Source of the DNA: Anaerolineales bacterium UBA6663
GTDB lineage: Bacteria > Chloroflexota > Anaerolineae > Anaerolineales > UBA6663
DNA: 19,815 bases
Assembly: GCA_002455335.1 (NCBI GenBank)
Contig: DKKP01000283.1
Location: 1 to 19,815, forward strand
Reading direction: 5' to 3'
In this document: piece after piece, positions 1 through 5,841 of the stretch
Layout: every line of letters begins with the position of its first letter
Position numbering within the stretch: the stretch's first letter is position 1
Program-made: the position numbers and the translations under genes
The notes under the pieces: model-generated
Databases searched by the model: none
What the model was told of the DNA's origin: nothing
Seen by the model: the letters and a program-made list of their open reading frames with translations, nothing else

Positions 1-437
1 CCGGCCTTGAAGTAGCCGCCGCGCGGGTCGAAGACGGCTTTGAGCTCTTCCACCAGGAAGGTGACGTCGCCGCCTTTGCGGAACACGGCGGACATGATGC
101 GGGTGATGGCGACGACCCACTGGAAGTGGTCCATGTTCTTCGAGTTGATGAAGTTAACGAAGGGGCGGCGCGATTCGTGGGCGGTGCCTTTGTTGAGCAC
201 GATGTCGTTGATGGTGACGTACAGGGCGTGTTCGAACAGCGGCGATTTGATTTTGTAGGTGGAGCCGATCAGCACGTCGGGGCGCTCGATCTGCTCGTGC
301 ATCTGGATGACTTCGGCGCTCGGACGGGCGGCGGGTGTTTCCACAACCGGGGCGGTGGCCTGGGCGGCTTCGCGGGCTTTGTCATCGGCGCTCTGCACGC
401 TGTAGCTCTTGATTTTTTTGCTGATTTTGATGGCCAT
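1..437 (-). CDS. nrdJb: NrdJb-like class II ribonucleotide reductase C-terminal protein (TSCPD domain), partial
   Basis: The reading frame starts at an ATG at 437 with an AAGGA ribosome site 6 bases upstream and runs off the left edge, leaving about 145 residues. After a charged, Ala-rich N-terminus, the segment with IGSTYKIKSPLFEHALYVT, RRPFVNFINSKNMDHFQW, AVFRKGGDVTFLVEEL and FDPRGGYFKAG closely matches what I know of the C-terminal part of adenosylcobalamin-dependent ribonucleotide reductases. It also matches NrdJb, the small partner of split class II enzymes such as that of Pseudomonas, which reduces ribonucleotides to deoxyribonucleotides together with NrdJa. The independent start codon and ribosome site show that this is a separate gene here and not the end of a full-length NrdJ. 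It lies 184 bases downstream of nuoI on the same strand. The C-terminal end is outside the window, and NrdJa is not in it. A stand-alone TSCPD-domain protein is the alternative name for the same family. Confidence 0.85.
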   Translation of the reverse strand, partial: MAIKISKKIKSYSVQSADDKAREAAQATAPVVETPAARPSAEVIQMHEQIERPDVLIGSTYKIKSPLFEHALYVTINDIVLNKGTAHESRRPFVNFINSKNMDHFQWVVAITRIMSAVFRKGGDVTFLVEELKAVFDPRGGYFKA

Positions 438-621
438 GTCGGTTCCTTGCGTGTCAGTCGATGACGTGTGTCGAGCGTACTCTGGCGACACGTCGACGGC
501 GAGTCTGGGCTCGCGCGGTGAGTTAATGGGCGGCGGAGCGCAATGCGCTGCAACGCATGATGGGTTGCCCGGCGAGGTGCGCTTTCTTTGGCGCACGCTC
601 GCCGGACGGTTGCCGCGGGGC
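438..621. other. Intergenic gap between nuoI and nrdJb
   Basis: These 184 bases hold no convincing gene. They contain a strong stem-loop (listed separately) and a short perfect dyad, AGCGC-AAT-GCGCT, at about 537-549. No consensus promoter for the nrdJb-like gene is visible. Confidence 0.6.
569..605. terminator. Strong stem-loop after nuoI (terminator-like, no U tract)
   Basis: The left arm at 569-582 (CCGGCGAGGTGCGC) pairs with the right arm at 591-605, leaving one bulged base and an 8-base T-rich loop. This gives 14 GC-rich base pairs starting about 17 bases after the nuoI stop codon. No run of T follows on either strand, so it is not a textbook intrinsic terminator. It could be a factor-assisted terminator or an mRNA 3'-end stabiliser that separates nuoI from nrdJb expression. 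Confidence 0.5.
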
Positions 622-1509
622 TTACTTCTTGGCGGGCGCTTTCTTCGCCGCTGGCTTTTTGGCCGGGGCGGCTTTCTTGGCGACGGCCGGTTTTGCTGGG
701 GCTTTTTTCACGGCAGGCTTGGCGGCCGCTTTCTTGGCCGGTGCTGCTTTTTTAGCAGGTGCCGCCTTTTTGGCCGGAGCGGCTTTCTTGGCGGGTGCGG
801 CCTTCTTCGGGGCGGCCTTTACGGCGGGCTTGGCAGCGGCTTTCTTGGCCGGAGCAGCCTTTTTCGCTGGGGCCGCTTTCTTGGCAGCGGGCTTGGCGGC
901 GGCCGCAGCGGCCTTGGCGGCCTTCTTGGCCTCTTCCTCGGCGCGCGCGGCTTCTTCACGCTGGAAGTTGCGCGGCCGGATCGAGGCGTAGTAGCTCAGC
1001 GGCTTGCCAAGCGCCTCTTTGTTCATGATGTGTTTGACCGTGCGATCGTACGAGGCCATCTCGTAGTTGTGGTCCATCTTGATCGCATCGAACGGGCAGA
1101 ACTCGGCGCAGAAGCCACAGTTCATGCAGATGTCGATGTCGATATGGAACTCGCGCGGCTGCGGCACGGGCCGGCCGGTCTTCGGGTCGTTGGTGCGCTC
1201 GATCCAGATGCACTGCGGCGGGCAGACCTTGGCGCAGATGCCGCACGACGTGCACCGGTAATCCTTCTCGGCGCCCTTCTCCTCGTACACCAGGAACGGC
1301 GTGAAGCGGAACTCCTCGGGCACCGGCATCTTCTCGTCCGGGTACATCACCGTCATGGCGCCCTTACCCTTGGGCCCTTGACGCGCCAGCAGTTGCTTCG
1401 GATCCGGGCTGTAGTACTTGCGCCCAAGATACCGAATATCGTCCGCATAGCTGCCAAGCAAATGCCGCAGCACCACGCCCATGCCCTTCAGGATCCCAGT
1501 TCCGAACAT
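622..1509 (-). CDS. nuoI: NADH-quinone oxidoreductase subunit I with a histone H1-like Lys/Ala/Pro tail
   Basis: This is the complex I 2x[4Fe-4S] ferredoxin-like subunit, which carries electrons through clusters N6a and N6b towards N2 in NuoB on the cytoplasmic arm. The ATG at 1509 has an AGAGGT ribosome site and precedes MFGTGILKGMGVVLRHL, the expected amphipathic start; upstream in-frame starts lie in repeat DNA. Two cluster motifs are intact: C86-x2-C89-x2-C92-x3-C96-P and C128-x2-C131-x2-C134-x3-C138-P. The normal subunit ends near residue 185 (SYYASIRPRNFQ). After a short Glu/Ala/Lys helix-like stretch, residues about 195-295 consist almost only of Lys, Ala, Pro and Val in AAPAKK-type repeats with no acidic residue. 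The total is 295 residues, against roughly 130-220 for usual NuoI. The frame is uninterrupted up to the TAA at 622-624. The tail resembles the DNA-binding tails of bacterial histone H1-like proteins; its role here is unknown. Confidence 0.93.
   Translation of the reverse strand: MFGTGILKGMGVVLRHLLGSYADDIRYLGRKYYSPDPKQLLARQGPKGKGAMTVMYPDEKMPVPEEFRFTPFLVYEEKGAEKDYRCTSCGICAKVCPPQCIWIERTNDPKTGRPVPQPREFHIDIDICMNCGFCAEFCPFDAIKMDHNYEMASYDRTVKHIMNKEALGKPLSYYASIRPRNFQREEAARAEEEAKKAAKAAAAAAKPAAKKAAPAKKAAPAKKAAAKPAVKAAPKKAAPAKKAAPAKKAAPAKKAAPAKKAAAKPAVKKAPAKPAVAKKAAPAKKPAAKKAPAKK
625..930. repeat. Degenerate in-frame tandem repeat encoding the AAPAKK tail of NuoI
   Basis: The DNA is built from imperfect 18- to 36-base units. 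On the plus strand they read like GCCGGAGCGGCTTTCTTGGC, with synonymous differences between units. Each unit encodes Ala/Pro/Lys, and the units stay in frame over about 100 codons. Varied Lys and Ala codons mean that the repeats are diverged rather than freshly amplified. Such arrays are prone to length change by slippage or recombination. Confidence 0.8.
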
Positions 1510-1522
1510 AGCACCTCTCGAC

Positions 1523-1592
1523 ATTGGCGATTGGTGATTGGTGATCTGCGATTGAGCTCGCAATCGCAAATCACAAATCGCAAATCACAAAT
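1523..1592. repeat. Period-7 intergenic repeat forming an imperfect hairpin, between nuoCD and nuoI
   Basis: The left half repeats near-copies of GATTGGT (GATTGGC, GATTGGT, GATTGGT, GATCTGC, GATTGAG) and the right half repeats the complementary CAAATCA/CAAATCG type. The two meet at a central AGCTCG. GTGATCTGCGATTG (1541-1554) pairs with CAATCGCAAATCAC (1561-1574) with a single wobble, and pairing continues imperfectly outwards to about 26 bases per arm. It fills almost the whole 86-base gap between two genes of one operon, so it would be part of the polycistronic mRNA. Confidence 0.7.
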
Positions 1593-1595
1593 GAC

Positions 1596-3359
1596 TTACC
1601 GGTCAACTTCACCCAACACGATATCGACGCTGCCCAGGATCGCCACGACGTCGGCGACCTTCCAGCCCTGGCAGGCTTTGCCAAGCGAGGTCAGATTGAT
1701 AAAGCCCGGGGCGCGGACGTGATAGCGATACGGGTTCGGCTTGCCGTTCGAGACGACATAGAACCCGAGTTCGCCCTTGGGGCTCTCGATCCGGCCGTAA
1801 GCCTCGCCGGCCGGCACGCGCGCCTGGTATTGCTGCTTGCCCGAGAGGATCTCGCCTTCGGGCAGCTGGGTCAGCGCCTGCTGCAAGATCTTGACGCTCT
1901 GGCGGGCCTCGAAAACGCGCACCTTGTAGCGATCGAAGAGATCGCCCGTCTGACCGACGGGGATCTCGAAGTCAAACCGATCGTAGATGCCGTAGGGTTC
2001 GGCCTTGCGGATGTCGTGCCTCACGCCGGCGGCGCGCAGGATCGGCCCGGAGACGCTGTACGCGATCGCTTCGTCGGCCGACATCGCTGCGACGCCGATG
2101 CAGCGCGAGCGCACGATCTCGTTGTCGGTGAGGTAGGCCTCGATCTCGTCGATCTTGCGCGGCAGGCGCTCGAAGGCCAGCTCTTTGAGCGTCTCGAGCG
2201 CGCCCGGCGGCAGGTCGCGCGCGACGCCGCCGAAGCGCATGTAGTTGACCATCATGCGCGACCCGGCCGTGGCCTCGAACACATCGAGGATCATCTCGCG
2301 CTCGGTCATCATGTAGAGCGCCGGGGTGAAGAAGGCGCCAAGGTCGTTGAGGAAGAAGCCGATCCACCACAGGTGGCTGGCCACGCGCGTAAACTCGTCC
2401 ATGATCACGCGCAGATACTCGGCGCGCTCGGGCACCTTCGCGCCCATCAACTTCTCGACGGCCATCACGTACCCGTGGTTGTTGGCCATCGGCGTGAGGT
2501 AATCGAGCCGGTCGGTGAACGGGATGTTCTGGATGAAGGTGTTGCGCTCGCCGATCTTCTCGTGGTTGCGGTGCAGGTAGCCCATCACCGGCTCGAGCTT
2601 GACGATCGTCTCGCCGTCGAGGGTCACGATCAGGCGCAACACGCCGTGCGTCGAAGGGTGCTGCGGCCCGAGGTTGACCGTCACCAGATCGGTCTGCATG
2701 CCCTCGATCGTCACGCCCTTGCCGTCCACCGGCATCGCCTCATACAGCCCGCGCTCGGCCTGCTCGCTCCAGCCCTCGAGCGTGAAGCCATCGGGATAAG
2801 CGACGTTATTGCCGAAAGGGTTCTTGTCTTCGACGCGATGCACCTGGCCGCCCGGCCAGCGCGTGTCGTACGGCTTGCCGTCCTGCTCGTAATAGGCTTC
2901 CTTCCAATCCTTGCGCATCGGGTGGCCGTTGAAGCCCTCCCACATCAAAATGCGCTTGAGATTGGGATGCCCCGGGAACTTGATCCCATACAGGTCCCAG
3001 GCTTCACGCTCCTGGAAGTCGGCGCCCGGGAAGAGCGGGGTCAGGCTCGGGATGGTCGGCGCATCGTGGCTGGTCTGCGCATGGAGCACGATCGCCCCAC
3101 CCCCGGCGTCCAGATTGTAGAAATGGTAGACCATCTCCATCTGGCCCTGCTCGAGGTAATGCACGGGAGTCGCCGATGACAGGAACTTGAAGTTATACCG
3201 ATCGCGCAGCGCCGTCGCCACCTCGACCAGGTTCTCGGGTTTGACCGTGTAGCCCGAGTAGCCTTTGCGTGTTTCGACGCTCACCGCCTCGGGGAACGCC
3301 TCGTTGAGTTTGACGTCCTCGGCCTTGAGCTTGAGGTTGTTGAGTTCAGCAGTGGCCAT
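1596..3359 (-). CDS. nuoCD: NADH-quinone oxidoreductase fused subunits C/D
   Basis: This fusion of the 30-kDa (NuoC) and 49-kDa (NuoD) subunits of complex I forms, with NuoB, the quinone-binding pocket of the peripheral arm. NuoC spans about residues 20-170 and shows EREAWDLYGI at 117-126, followed by FPGHPNLKRILMW. After a linker of about 50 residues, NuoD begins at LVTVNLGPQHPSTHGVLRL (225-243), with GYLHRNHEKIGE at 260-271, and ends with the typical SVDIVLGEVDR. The 587-residue length suits a C-D fusion. The start at 3359 gives MATAELNNL; the ribosome site is weak, suggesting re-initiation after nuoB, which ends 42 bases upstream. Both the NuoC and NuoD halves appear complete. NuoI follows after an 86-base repeat-filled gap. 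Confidence 0.96.
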   Translation of the reverse strand: MATAELNNLKLKAEDVKLNEAFPEAVSVETRKGYSGYTVKPENLVEVATALRDRYNFKFLSSATPVHYLEQGQMEMVYHFYNLDAGGGAIVLHAQTSHDAPTIPSLTPLFPGADFQEREAWDLYGIKFPGHPNLKRILMWEGFNGHPMRKDWKEAYYEQDGKPYDTRWPGGQVHRVEDKNPFGNNVAYPDGFTLEGWSEQAERGLYEAMPVDGKGVTIEGMQTDLVTVNLGPQHPSTHGVLRLIVTLDGETIVKLEPVMGYLHRNHEKIGERNTFIQNIPFTDRLDYLTPMANNHGYVMAVEKLMGAKVPERAEYLRVIMDEFTRVASHLWWIGFFLNDLGAFFTPALYMMTEREMILDVFEATAGSRMMVNYMRFGGVARDLPPGALETLKELAFERLPRKIDEIEAYLTDNEIVRSRCIGVAAMSADEAIAYSVSGPILRAAGVRHDIRKAEPYGIYDRFDFEIPVGQTGDLFDRYKVRVFEARQSVKILQQALTQLPEGEILSGKQQYQARVPAGEAYGRIESPKGELGFYVVSNGKPNPYRYHVRAPGFINLTSLGKACQGWKVADVVAILGSVDIVLGEVDR

Positions 3360-3401
3360 GATGTCTGTGAAGTATGCCTGTGTTGCGAATAGCGCCCGTC
3401 A

Positions 3402-4079
3402 TCAGCCGGCCGCCGGCGGCTCAGCCGGTGACAGAGCAGCCTGCTCGGCGAGAGCAGCCTGCTCGGCCGCCCGCTGGCGCAGGAGCGTCGCCTGGCGCGG
3501 GTCAATCAGATCCGGCCCGAGGATCGGCACGGGGATCGGCTCTTCGGCGCCCGGCTGATACCACCGGACCGTGCGGATCGACTGGCCGTCGATTTTCTTC
3601 TGAAGCGTGATCAGGCCATGGAGCAGCGCCTGGGGCGTGGGCGGGCAGCCCGGCACATAGACATCGACCGGCAGGAACTTGTCGATGCCCGACACGACGT
3701 TGTAGCCGTCCTTGAACGGCCCGCCGCCGCTGGCGCAGGCCCCCATCGCCATGACGTACTTGGGCTCGGGCATCTGGTTGTACAGGCGCACGATCTGGGG
3801 CACCATCTTCTTCGTCACGGTGCCCGAGACGATCATCAAATCCGCCTGGCGCGCCGACGGTCGCATGACCTCCATGCCGAAGCGGCTCAGGTCGTAGCGC
3901 GCGGCGGCTGTGCAGATCATCTCGATCGCGCAACAGGCGAGGCCGAAGAGCATCGGCCACATCGAGTTGCGTCGACTCCAGTTATAGATTTTGTCGATCG
4001 AGGTGACGATCAGGTTGTTCTCGATCTCGGCCGGGACCTTGATGTCGGGGTTGGCAAGTTCCTTGGCGATGCTGCTCAT
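3402..4079 (-). CDS. nuoB: NADH-quinone oxidoreductase subunit B
   Basis: The complex I subunit that holds cluster N2, the last electron donor to quinone. The cluster ligands are visible: the tandem C49-C50 in [10 protein letters not shown]115 in GACASGGG and C145 in PGCPPTP. The protein is 225 residues. The core ends near residue 190, and residues about 200-225 form an Ala/Glu/Pro extension ([20 protein letters not shown]). The chosen start, MSSIAKEL at 4079, overlaps the iscX stop in ATGA and has an AGGA site about 9 bases upstream; a longer frame upstream lies inside iscX and is not used. The preceding gene is iscX, not the usual nuoA, and no membrane-arm subunit is in the window. Confidence 0.96.
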   Translation of the reverse strand: MSSIAKELANPDIKVPAEIENNLIVTSIDKIYNWSRRNSMWPMLFGLACCAIEMICTAAARYDLSRFGMEVMRPSARQADLMIVSGTVTKKMVPQIVRLYNQMPEPKYVMAMGACASGGGPFKDGYNVVSGIDKFLPVDVYVPGCPPTPQALLHGLITLQKKIDGQSIRTVRWYQPGAEEPIPVPILGPDLIDPRQATLLRQRAAEQAALAEQAALSPAEPPAAG

Positions 4080-4285
4080 AAACTCGTCCTGCTCTCGTAC
4101 CACTCCTGAAAGATGGCTTCTAGCAATTCGTCGTTGACAAGCTCGGGATCGTCTTTGAAGTCTGGGAGCACGATCACCCAATTGTAGACCATATTAAGGG
4201 TGAGGCCCTCGAAATCGACCTCGGGATGCTCCTGTGCGAGGCGACGAGCCAACGCGTAAGACGCATCCCAGTAGAGATCATCCAT
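4076..4285 (-). CDS. iscX: Fe-S cluster assembly protein IscX (YfhJ family)
   Basis: This is a 69-residue acidic protein. It matches the IscX family in length and in its landmarks: an N-terminal helix with [23 protein letters not shown] at 34-37, DFKDDP at 42-47 and the C-terminal LLEAIFQEW helix. IscX binds iron and the cysteine desulfurase IscS and modulates [Fe-S] assembly in the cytosol. The start ATG at 4285 sits about 25 bases after the predicted transcription start of a consensus promoter, with no strong ribosome site. The stop codon overlaps the nuoB start by four bases (ATGA), so translation of nuoB is probably coupled to it. Its location away from an isc operon and at the head of a complex I operon is unusual. 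Confidence 0.88.
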   Translation of the reverse strand: MDDLYWDASYALARRLAQEHPEVDFEGLTLNMVYNWVIVLPDFKDDPELVNDELLEAIFQEWYESRTSL

Positions 4286-4299
4286 TGCCGGTCATTCGT

Positions 4300-4329
4300 G
4301 ACAGATTTCGCAATTGAATTATATCTGTC
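4300..4329. promoter_or_regulatory. Candidate operator: 7-bp dyad across the iscX promoter -10 and start site
   Basis: GACAGAT at 4300-4306 and its exact complement ATCTGTC at 4323-4329 flank 16 AT-rich bases that include the -10 box and the predicted transcription start. A dimeric regulator bound here would block the promoter. The divergent SufR-like regulator is the natural candidate. No binding evidence exists; this is inference from position and symmetry. Confidence 0.45.
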
Positions 4330-4345
4330 CGATTAGTGGTGTCAA
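4318..4345 (-). promoter_or_regulatory. Consensus sigma-70-type promoter for iscX-nuoB-nuoCD-nuoI
   Basis: On the minus strand, TTGACA (4345-4340) and TATAAT (4323-4318) are both perfect consensus hexamers, separated by 16 bases. The expected start of transcription is near 4311, giving a 5' leader of about 25 bases before the iscX ATG at 4285. No strong promoter was seen between the four genes of the operon. Confidence 0.85.
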
Positions 4346-4374
4346 ACGAAGTCTTTTCTCTGACCCGTTTGACA
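4340..4374. promoter_or_regulatory. Perfect 9-bp dyad embracing both divergent -35 boxes
   Basis: TGTCAAACG at 4340-4348 and CGTTTGACA at 4366-4374 are exact inverted copies with a 17-base spacer. Six of the nine bases in each arm are the -35 hexamers of the two divergent promoters, so only the extra CGT is informative. A second dyad, CTGACCC (4360-4366) and GGGTCAG (4402-4408), brackets the plus-strand promoter. Together they suggest joint control of both directions, but promoter symmetry alone may explain part of it. Confidence 0.35.
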
Positions 4375-4396
4375 AAAAAAGCCGCGGCGCTAGAAT
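4369..4396 (+). promoter_or_regulatory. Sigma-70-type promoter for the SufR-like regulator
   Basis: TTGACA (4369-4374) and TAGAAT (4391-4396) are separated by 16 bases. Transcription would begin near 4403 and leave an 84-base leader before the ATG at 4487. The promoter faces away from the iscX promoter, with the two -35 boxes 23 bases apart. Confidence 0.75.
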
Positions 4397-4486
4397 CCCT
4401 GGGGTCAGCTACCGCATCCGGGTCGGCCACGCCTGGTCTGTCGGTGCGGAGGCTGGGTTAACGTTATCGCCGGGGATCGGGAGCGT

Positions 4487-5131
4487 ATGCAAGCGACACG
4501 CCAACAGATACTGGATCACCTGAAGGTTCACGGGCCCACAACGGTCGATCAACTCGCAGCCGTATTGGGGCTGAGCCCGGTCACCGTTCGGCACCACCTC
4601 GACATCCTGCGCAGCGAGGAACTGATCGGCGAACCGGTTGTGCGCCGTCGCAACACGCGGGGTCGCCCCCAGCACCTGTTCGCGCTTACCGACAAAGCGG
4701 CAAGCCACTTCCCAAAGCGCTACCATGAGCTGGCGGGTGGGCTCCTCGAACAGCTCAAGCGGCACGCCGACGAGCGGACCGTCAACGTCATTTTCGCCGG
4801 GCTGAGCGACAGCATGCTTGCCACGGCGCCTCGGCCCGAACCAGAGAGCGCGCTTCCCGAACGTCTCACCCAGGCCGTCTCGTATTTGAACACCCAGGGC
4901 TATGTGGCTCGCTGGCAGGCCGTGTCCGACGGTTTCGTCATCCACACCTGCAACTGCCCCTTCGAAGGCGTGGCCTCGGCCCACGGCGAGCTCTGCGGCC
5001 TCGACGCGCGGCTGATCAGCACGCTCGTCGGCGAACCCGTCGAGCGTCGTTCGCATCTGGCCGATGGCGACTCGAGCTGCACTTACTACATTCCGAGCCG
5101 GGTCAGCGTCGTCCAGCCCATGATTGAGTAG
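4487..5131 (+). CDS. SufR-like Fe-S cluster-responsive winged-helix regulator
   Basis: A 214-residue DNA-binding protein. The N-terminal winged helix (residues 5-70) shows QQILDHLKVHGPTTVDQLAAVLG, the recognition helix PVTVRHHLDILRSEELI and the wing RRNTRGRPQHLFALTDKA, as in DeoR/SufR-type repressors. The C-terminal domain carries Cys155, Cys157, Cys170 and Cys198 (TCNCPFEG, GELCGL, GDSSCTYY). The spacing C157-x12-C170-x27-C198 resembles cyanobacterial SufR with its middle cysteine missing and an extra one at 155. SufR-type proteins bind a [4Fe-4S] cluster and repress Fe-S assembly genes. The start has GGGAG five bases upstream. Neighbours support the call: iscX and complex I genes diverge from it and an IscA-type gene follows 116 bases later. 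The family is well supported; cluster binding is inferred. Confidence 0.82.
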   Translation: MQATRQQILDHLKVHGPTTVDQLAAVLGLSPVTVRHHLDILRSEELIGEPVVRRRNTRGRPQHLFALTDKAASHFPKRYHELAGGLLEQLKRHADERTVNVIFAGLSDSMLATAPRPEPESALPERLTQAVSYLNTQGYVARWQAVSDGFVIHTCNCPFEGVASAHGELCGLDARLISTLVGEPVERRSHLADGDSSCTYYIPSRVSVVQPMIE

Positions 5132-5149
5132 ACCTGGATCGCTGATAAG

Positions 5150-5178
5150 TTGACACCCGGCGCGGAACTTGTTACGAT
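5150..5178 (+). promoter_or_regulatory. Sigma-70-type promoter for the IscA-type gene
   Basis: TTGACA (5150-5155) and TACGAT (5173-5178) are separated by 17 bases. Transcription would begin near 5185, about 60 bases before the ATG at 5248. A weak AAGTT/AACTT dyad (5147-5151, 5166-5170) brackets the spacer. The GTGTCAA part of the -35 region also occurs at the iscX promoter, which could mean shared control but is mostly -35 consensus. Confidence 0.75.
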
Positions 5179-5247
5179 CTTGGCTCAAGGTGAAGAAACG
5201 ACGCGGCATCCCTAGGTAAGCCCGCGACACGCATTGCCGGAGGACCC

Positions 5248-5691
5248 ATGACGACACAGACCGATCTGCCCACCACCCTGCCCGACCTTTCCGTCACGCC
5301 GGAGCCGGTGCTGACGCTCCTGCCCGCTGCGGCAACGAAACTGACCGAACTGCTGGCGTCACGCAACCTCACCGATCATGGCCTGCGCGTGTTCGTCTCG
5401 GGCGGCGGCTGTTCAGGAATGCAATACGGTATGGCGATCGAGAAGGAAGCCAGCGAGTTCGACACCGTGTTCGAGCAGAACGGCATCCGCGTCATCGTCG
5501 ACCCGACCTCGCTCGGCTACCTGACCGGTGCGACGATCGACTACATCGACAACCTCATGGGCGGCGGCTTCCGCATCGACAACCCGAACGCGGTCTCGAC
5601 CTGCGGCTGTGGCCATTCCTTCCGCTCCTCTGGCCAGGCCGAAGCGTCCGATGAGGGCGAGAGCTGCGGCAGCGGTTGCGGCTGTCACTGA
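5248..5691 (+). CDS. A-type Fe-S carrier protein (IscA/ErpA/HesB family) with Cys-rich tail
   Basis: This scaffold/carrier passes [2Fe-2S] or [4Fe-4S] clusters to target enzymes. The family's three ligand cysteines are present: C55 in SGGGCSGMQYGM, and C119 and C121 in STCGCGHSF. Also typical are LRVFVSGGGCSG and GATIDYIDNLMGGGFRIDNPN. The protein is 147 residues against about 105-120 for most members. The excess is an N-terminal Thr/Pro extension (about 20 residues) and a C-terminal tail (about 127-147) rich in Ser/Glu that ends in CGSGCGCH with three further cysteines. GGAGGA lies 6 bases before the start. It is a single-gene transcript with its own promoter and terminator. Whether it is functionally IscA, ErpA or SufA cannot be told from sequence. 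The clients probably include the complex I subunits encoded next door. Confidence 0.93.
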   Translation: MTTQTDLPTTLPDLSVTPEPVLTLLPAAATKLTELLASRNLTDHGLRVFVSGGGCSGMQYGMAIEKEASEFDTVFEQNGIRVIVDPTSLGYLTGATIDYIDNLMGGGFRIDNPNAVSTCGCGHSFRSSGQAEASDEGESCGSGCGCH

Positions 5692-5719
5692 GCCTGCGGT
5701 TTTCCCACCCGCTCAACAA

Positions 5720-5749
5720 CGCGATCGGCCTTGGCCGGTCGCGTTTTTT
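5720..5749 (+). terminator. Rho-independent terminator after the IscA-type gene
   Basis: CGCGATCGGC and GCCGGTCGCG form a 10-bp stem with one G-T wobble and a CTTG tetraloop, followed directly by TTTTTT (5744-5749). It lies 28 bases after the stop codon and insulates the next operon. Confidence 0.9.
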
Positions 5750-5812
5750 ATTCATTTTTGGTTGCGATTCTGGCTGTGTAAGCCGATCAGCCCGTATGTT
5801 CTATTTTTTAAG

Positions 5813-5841
5813 TTGACAATGCGGACCAGGTATTATATAAC
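5813..5841 (+). promoter_or_regulatory. Sigma-70-type promoter of the five-gene ArsR/SRPBCC operon
   Basis: TTGACA (5813-5818) and TATAAC (5836-5841) are separated by 17 bases in an AT-rich pocket that stands out from the GC-rich surroundings. The expected start of transcription is near 5848, inside the palindrome described next. Confidence 0.8.

Noticed and set aside
625..930. Short repeated units as a possible CRISPR array
   Set aside because: The units are in-frame coding repeats without unique spacers, inside nuoI.
1510..1569. Longer N-terminus for NuoI (20 extra residues)
   Set aside because: The extra codons lie in the period-7 repeat DNA and translate to the meaningless SQITNHQSP type. 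The ATG at 1509 has a ribosome site.
409..1722. Gly/Leu/Phe-rich plus-strand frames opposite the NuoI tail
   Set aside because: The apparent low-complexity protein is the complement of the Lys/Ala repeat codons. The minus-strand frame continues a certain NuoI.
1719..3179. Long plus-strand frame opposite nuoCD (about 486 codons)
   Set aside because: It mirrors the codon structure of nuoCD, is rich in His/Arg/Asp/Leu from antisense GC-rich codons and has no family motifs. nuoCD is certain.
4080..4181. Longer N-terminus for NuoB (34 extra residues)
   Set aside because: It would lie inside iscX in another frame and is Arg-rich. The ATGA overlap and the ribosome site point to 4079.
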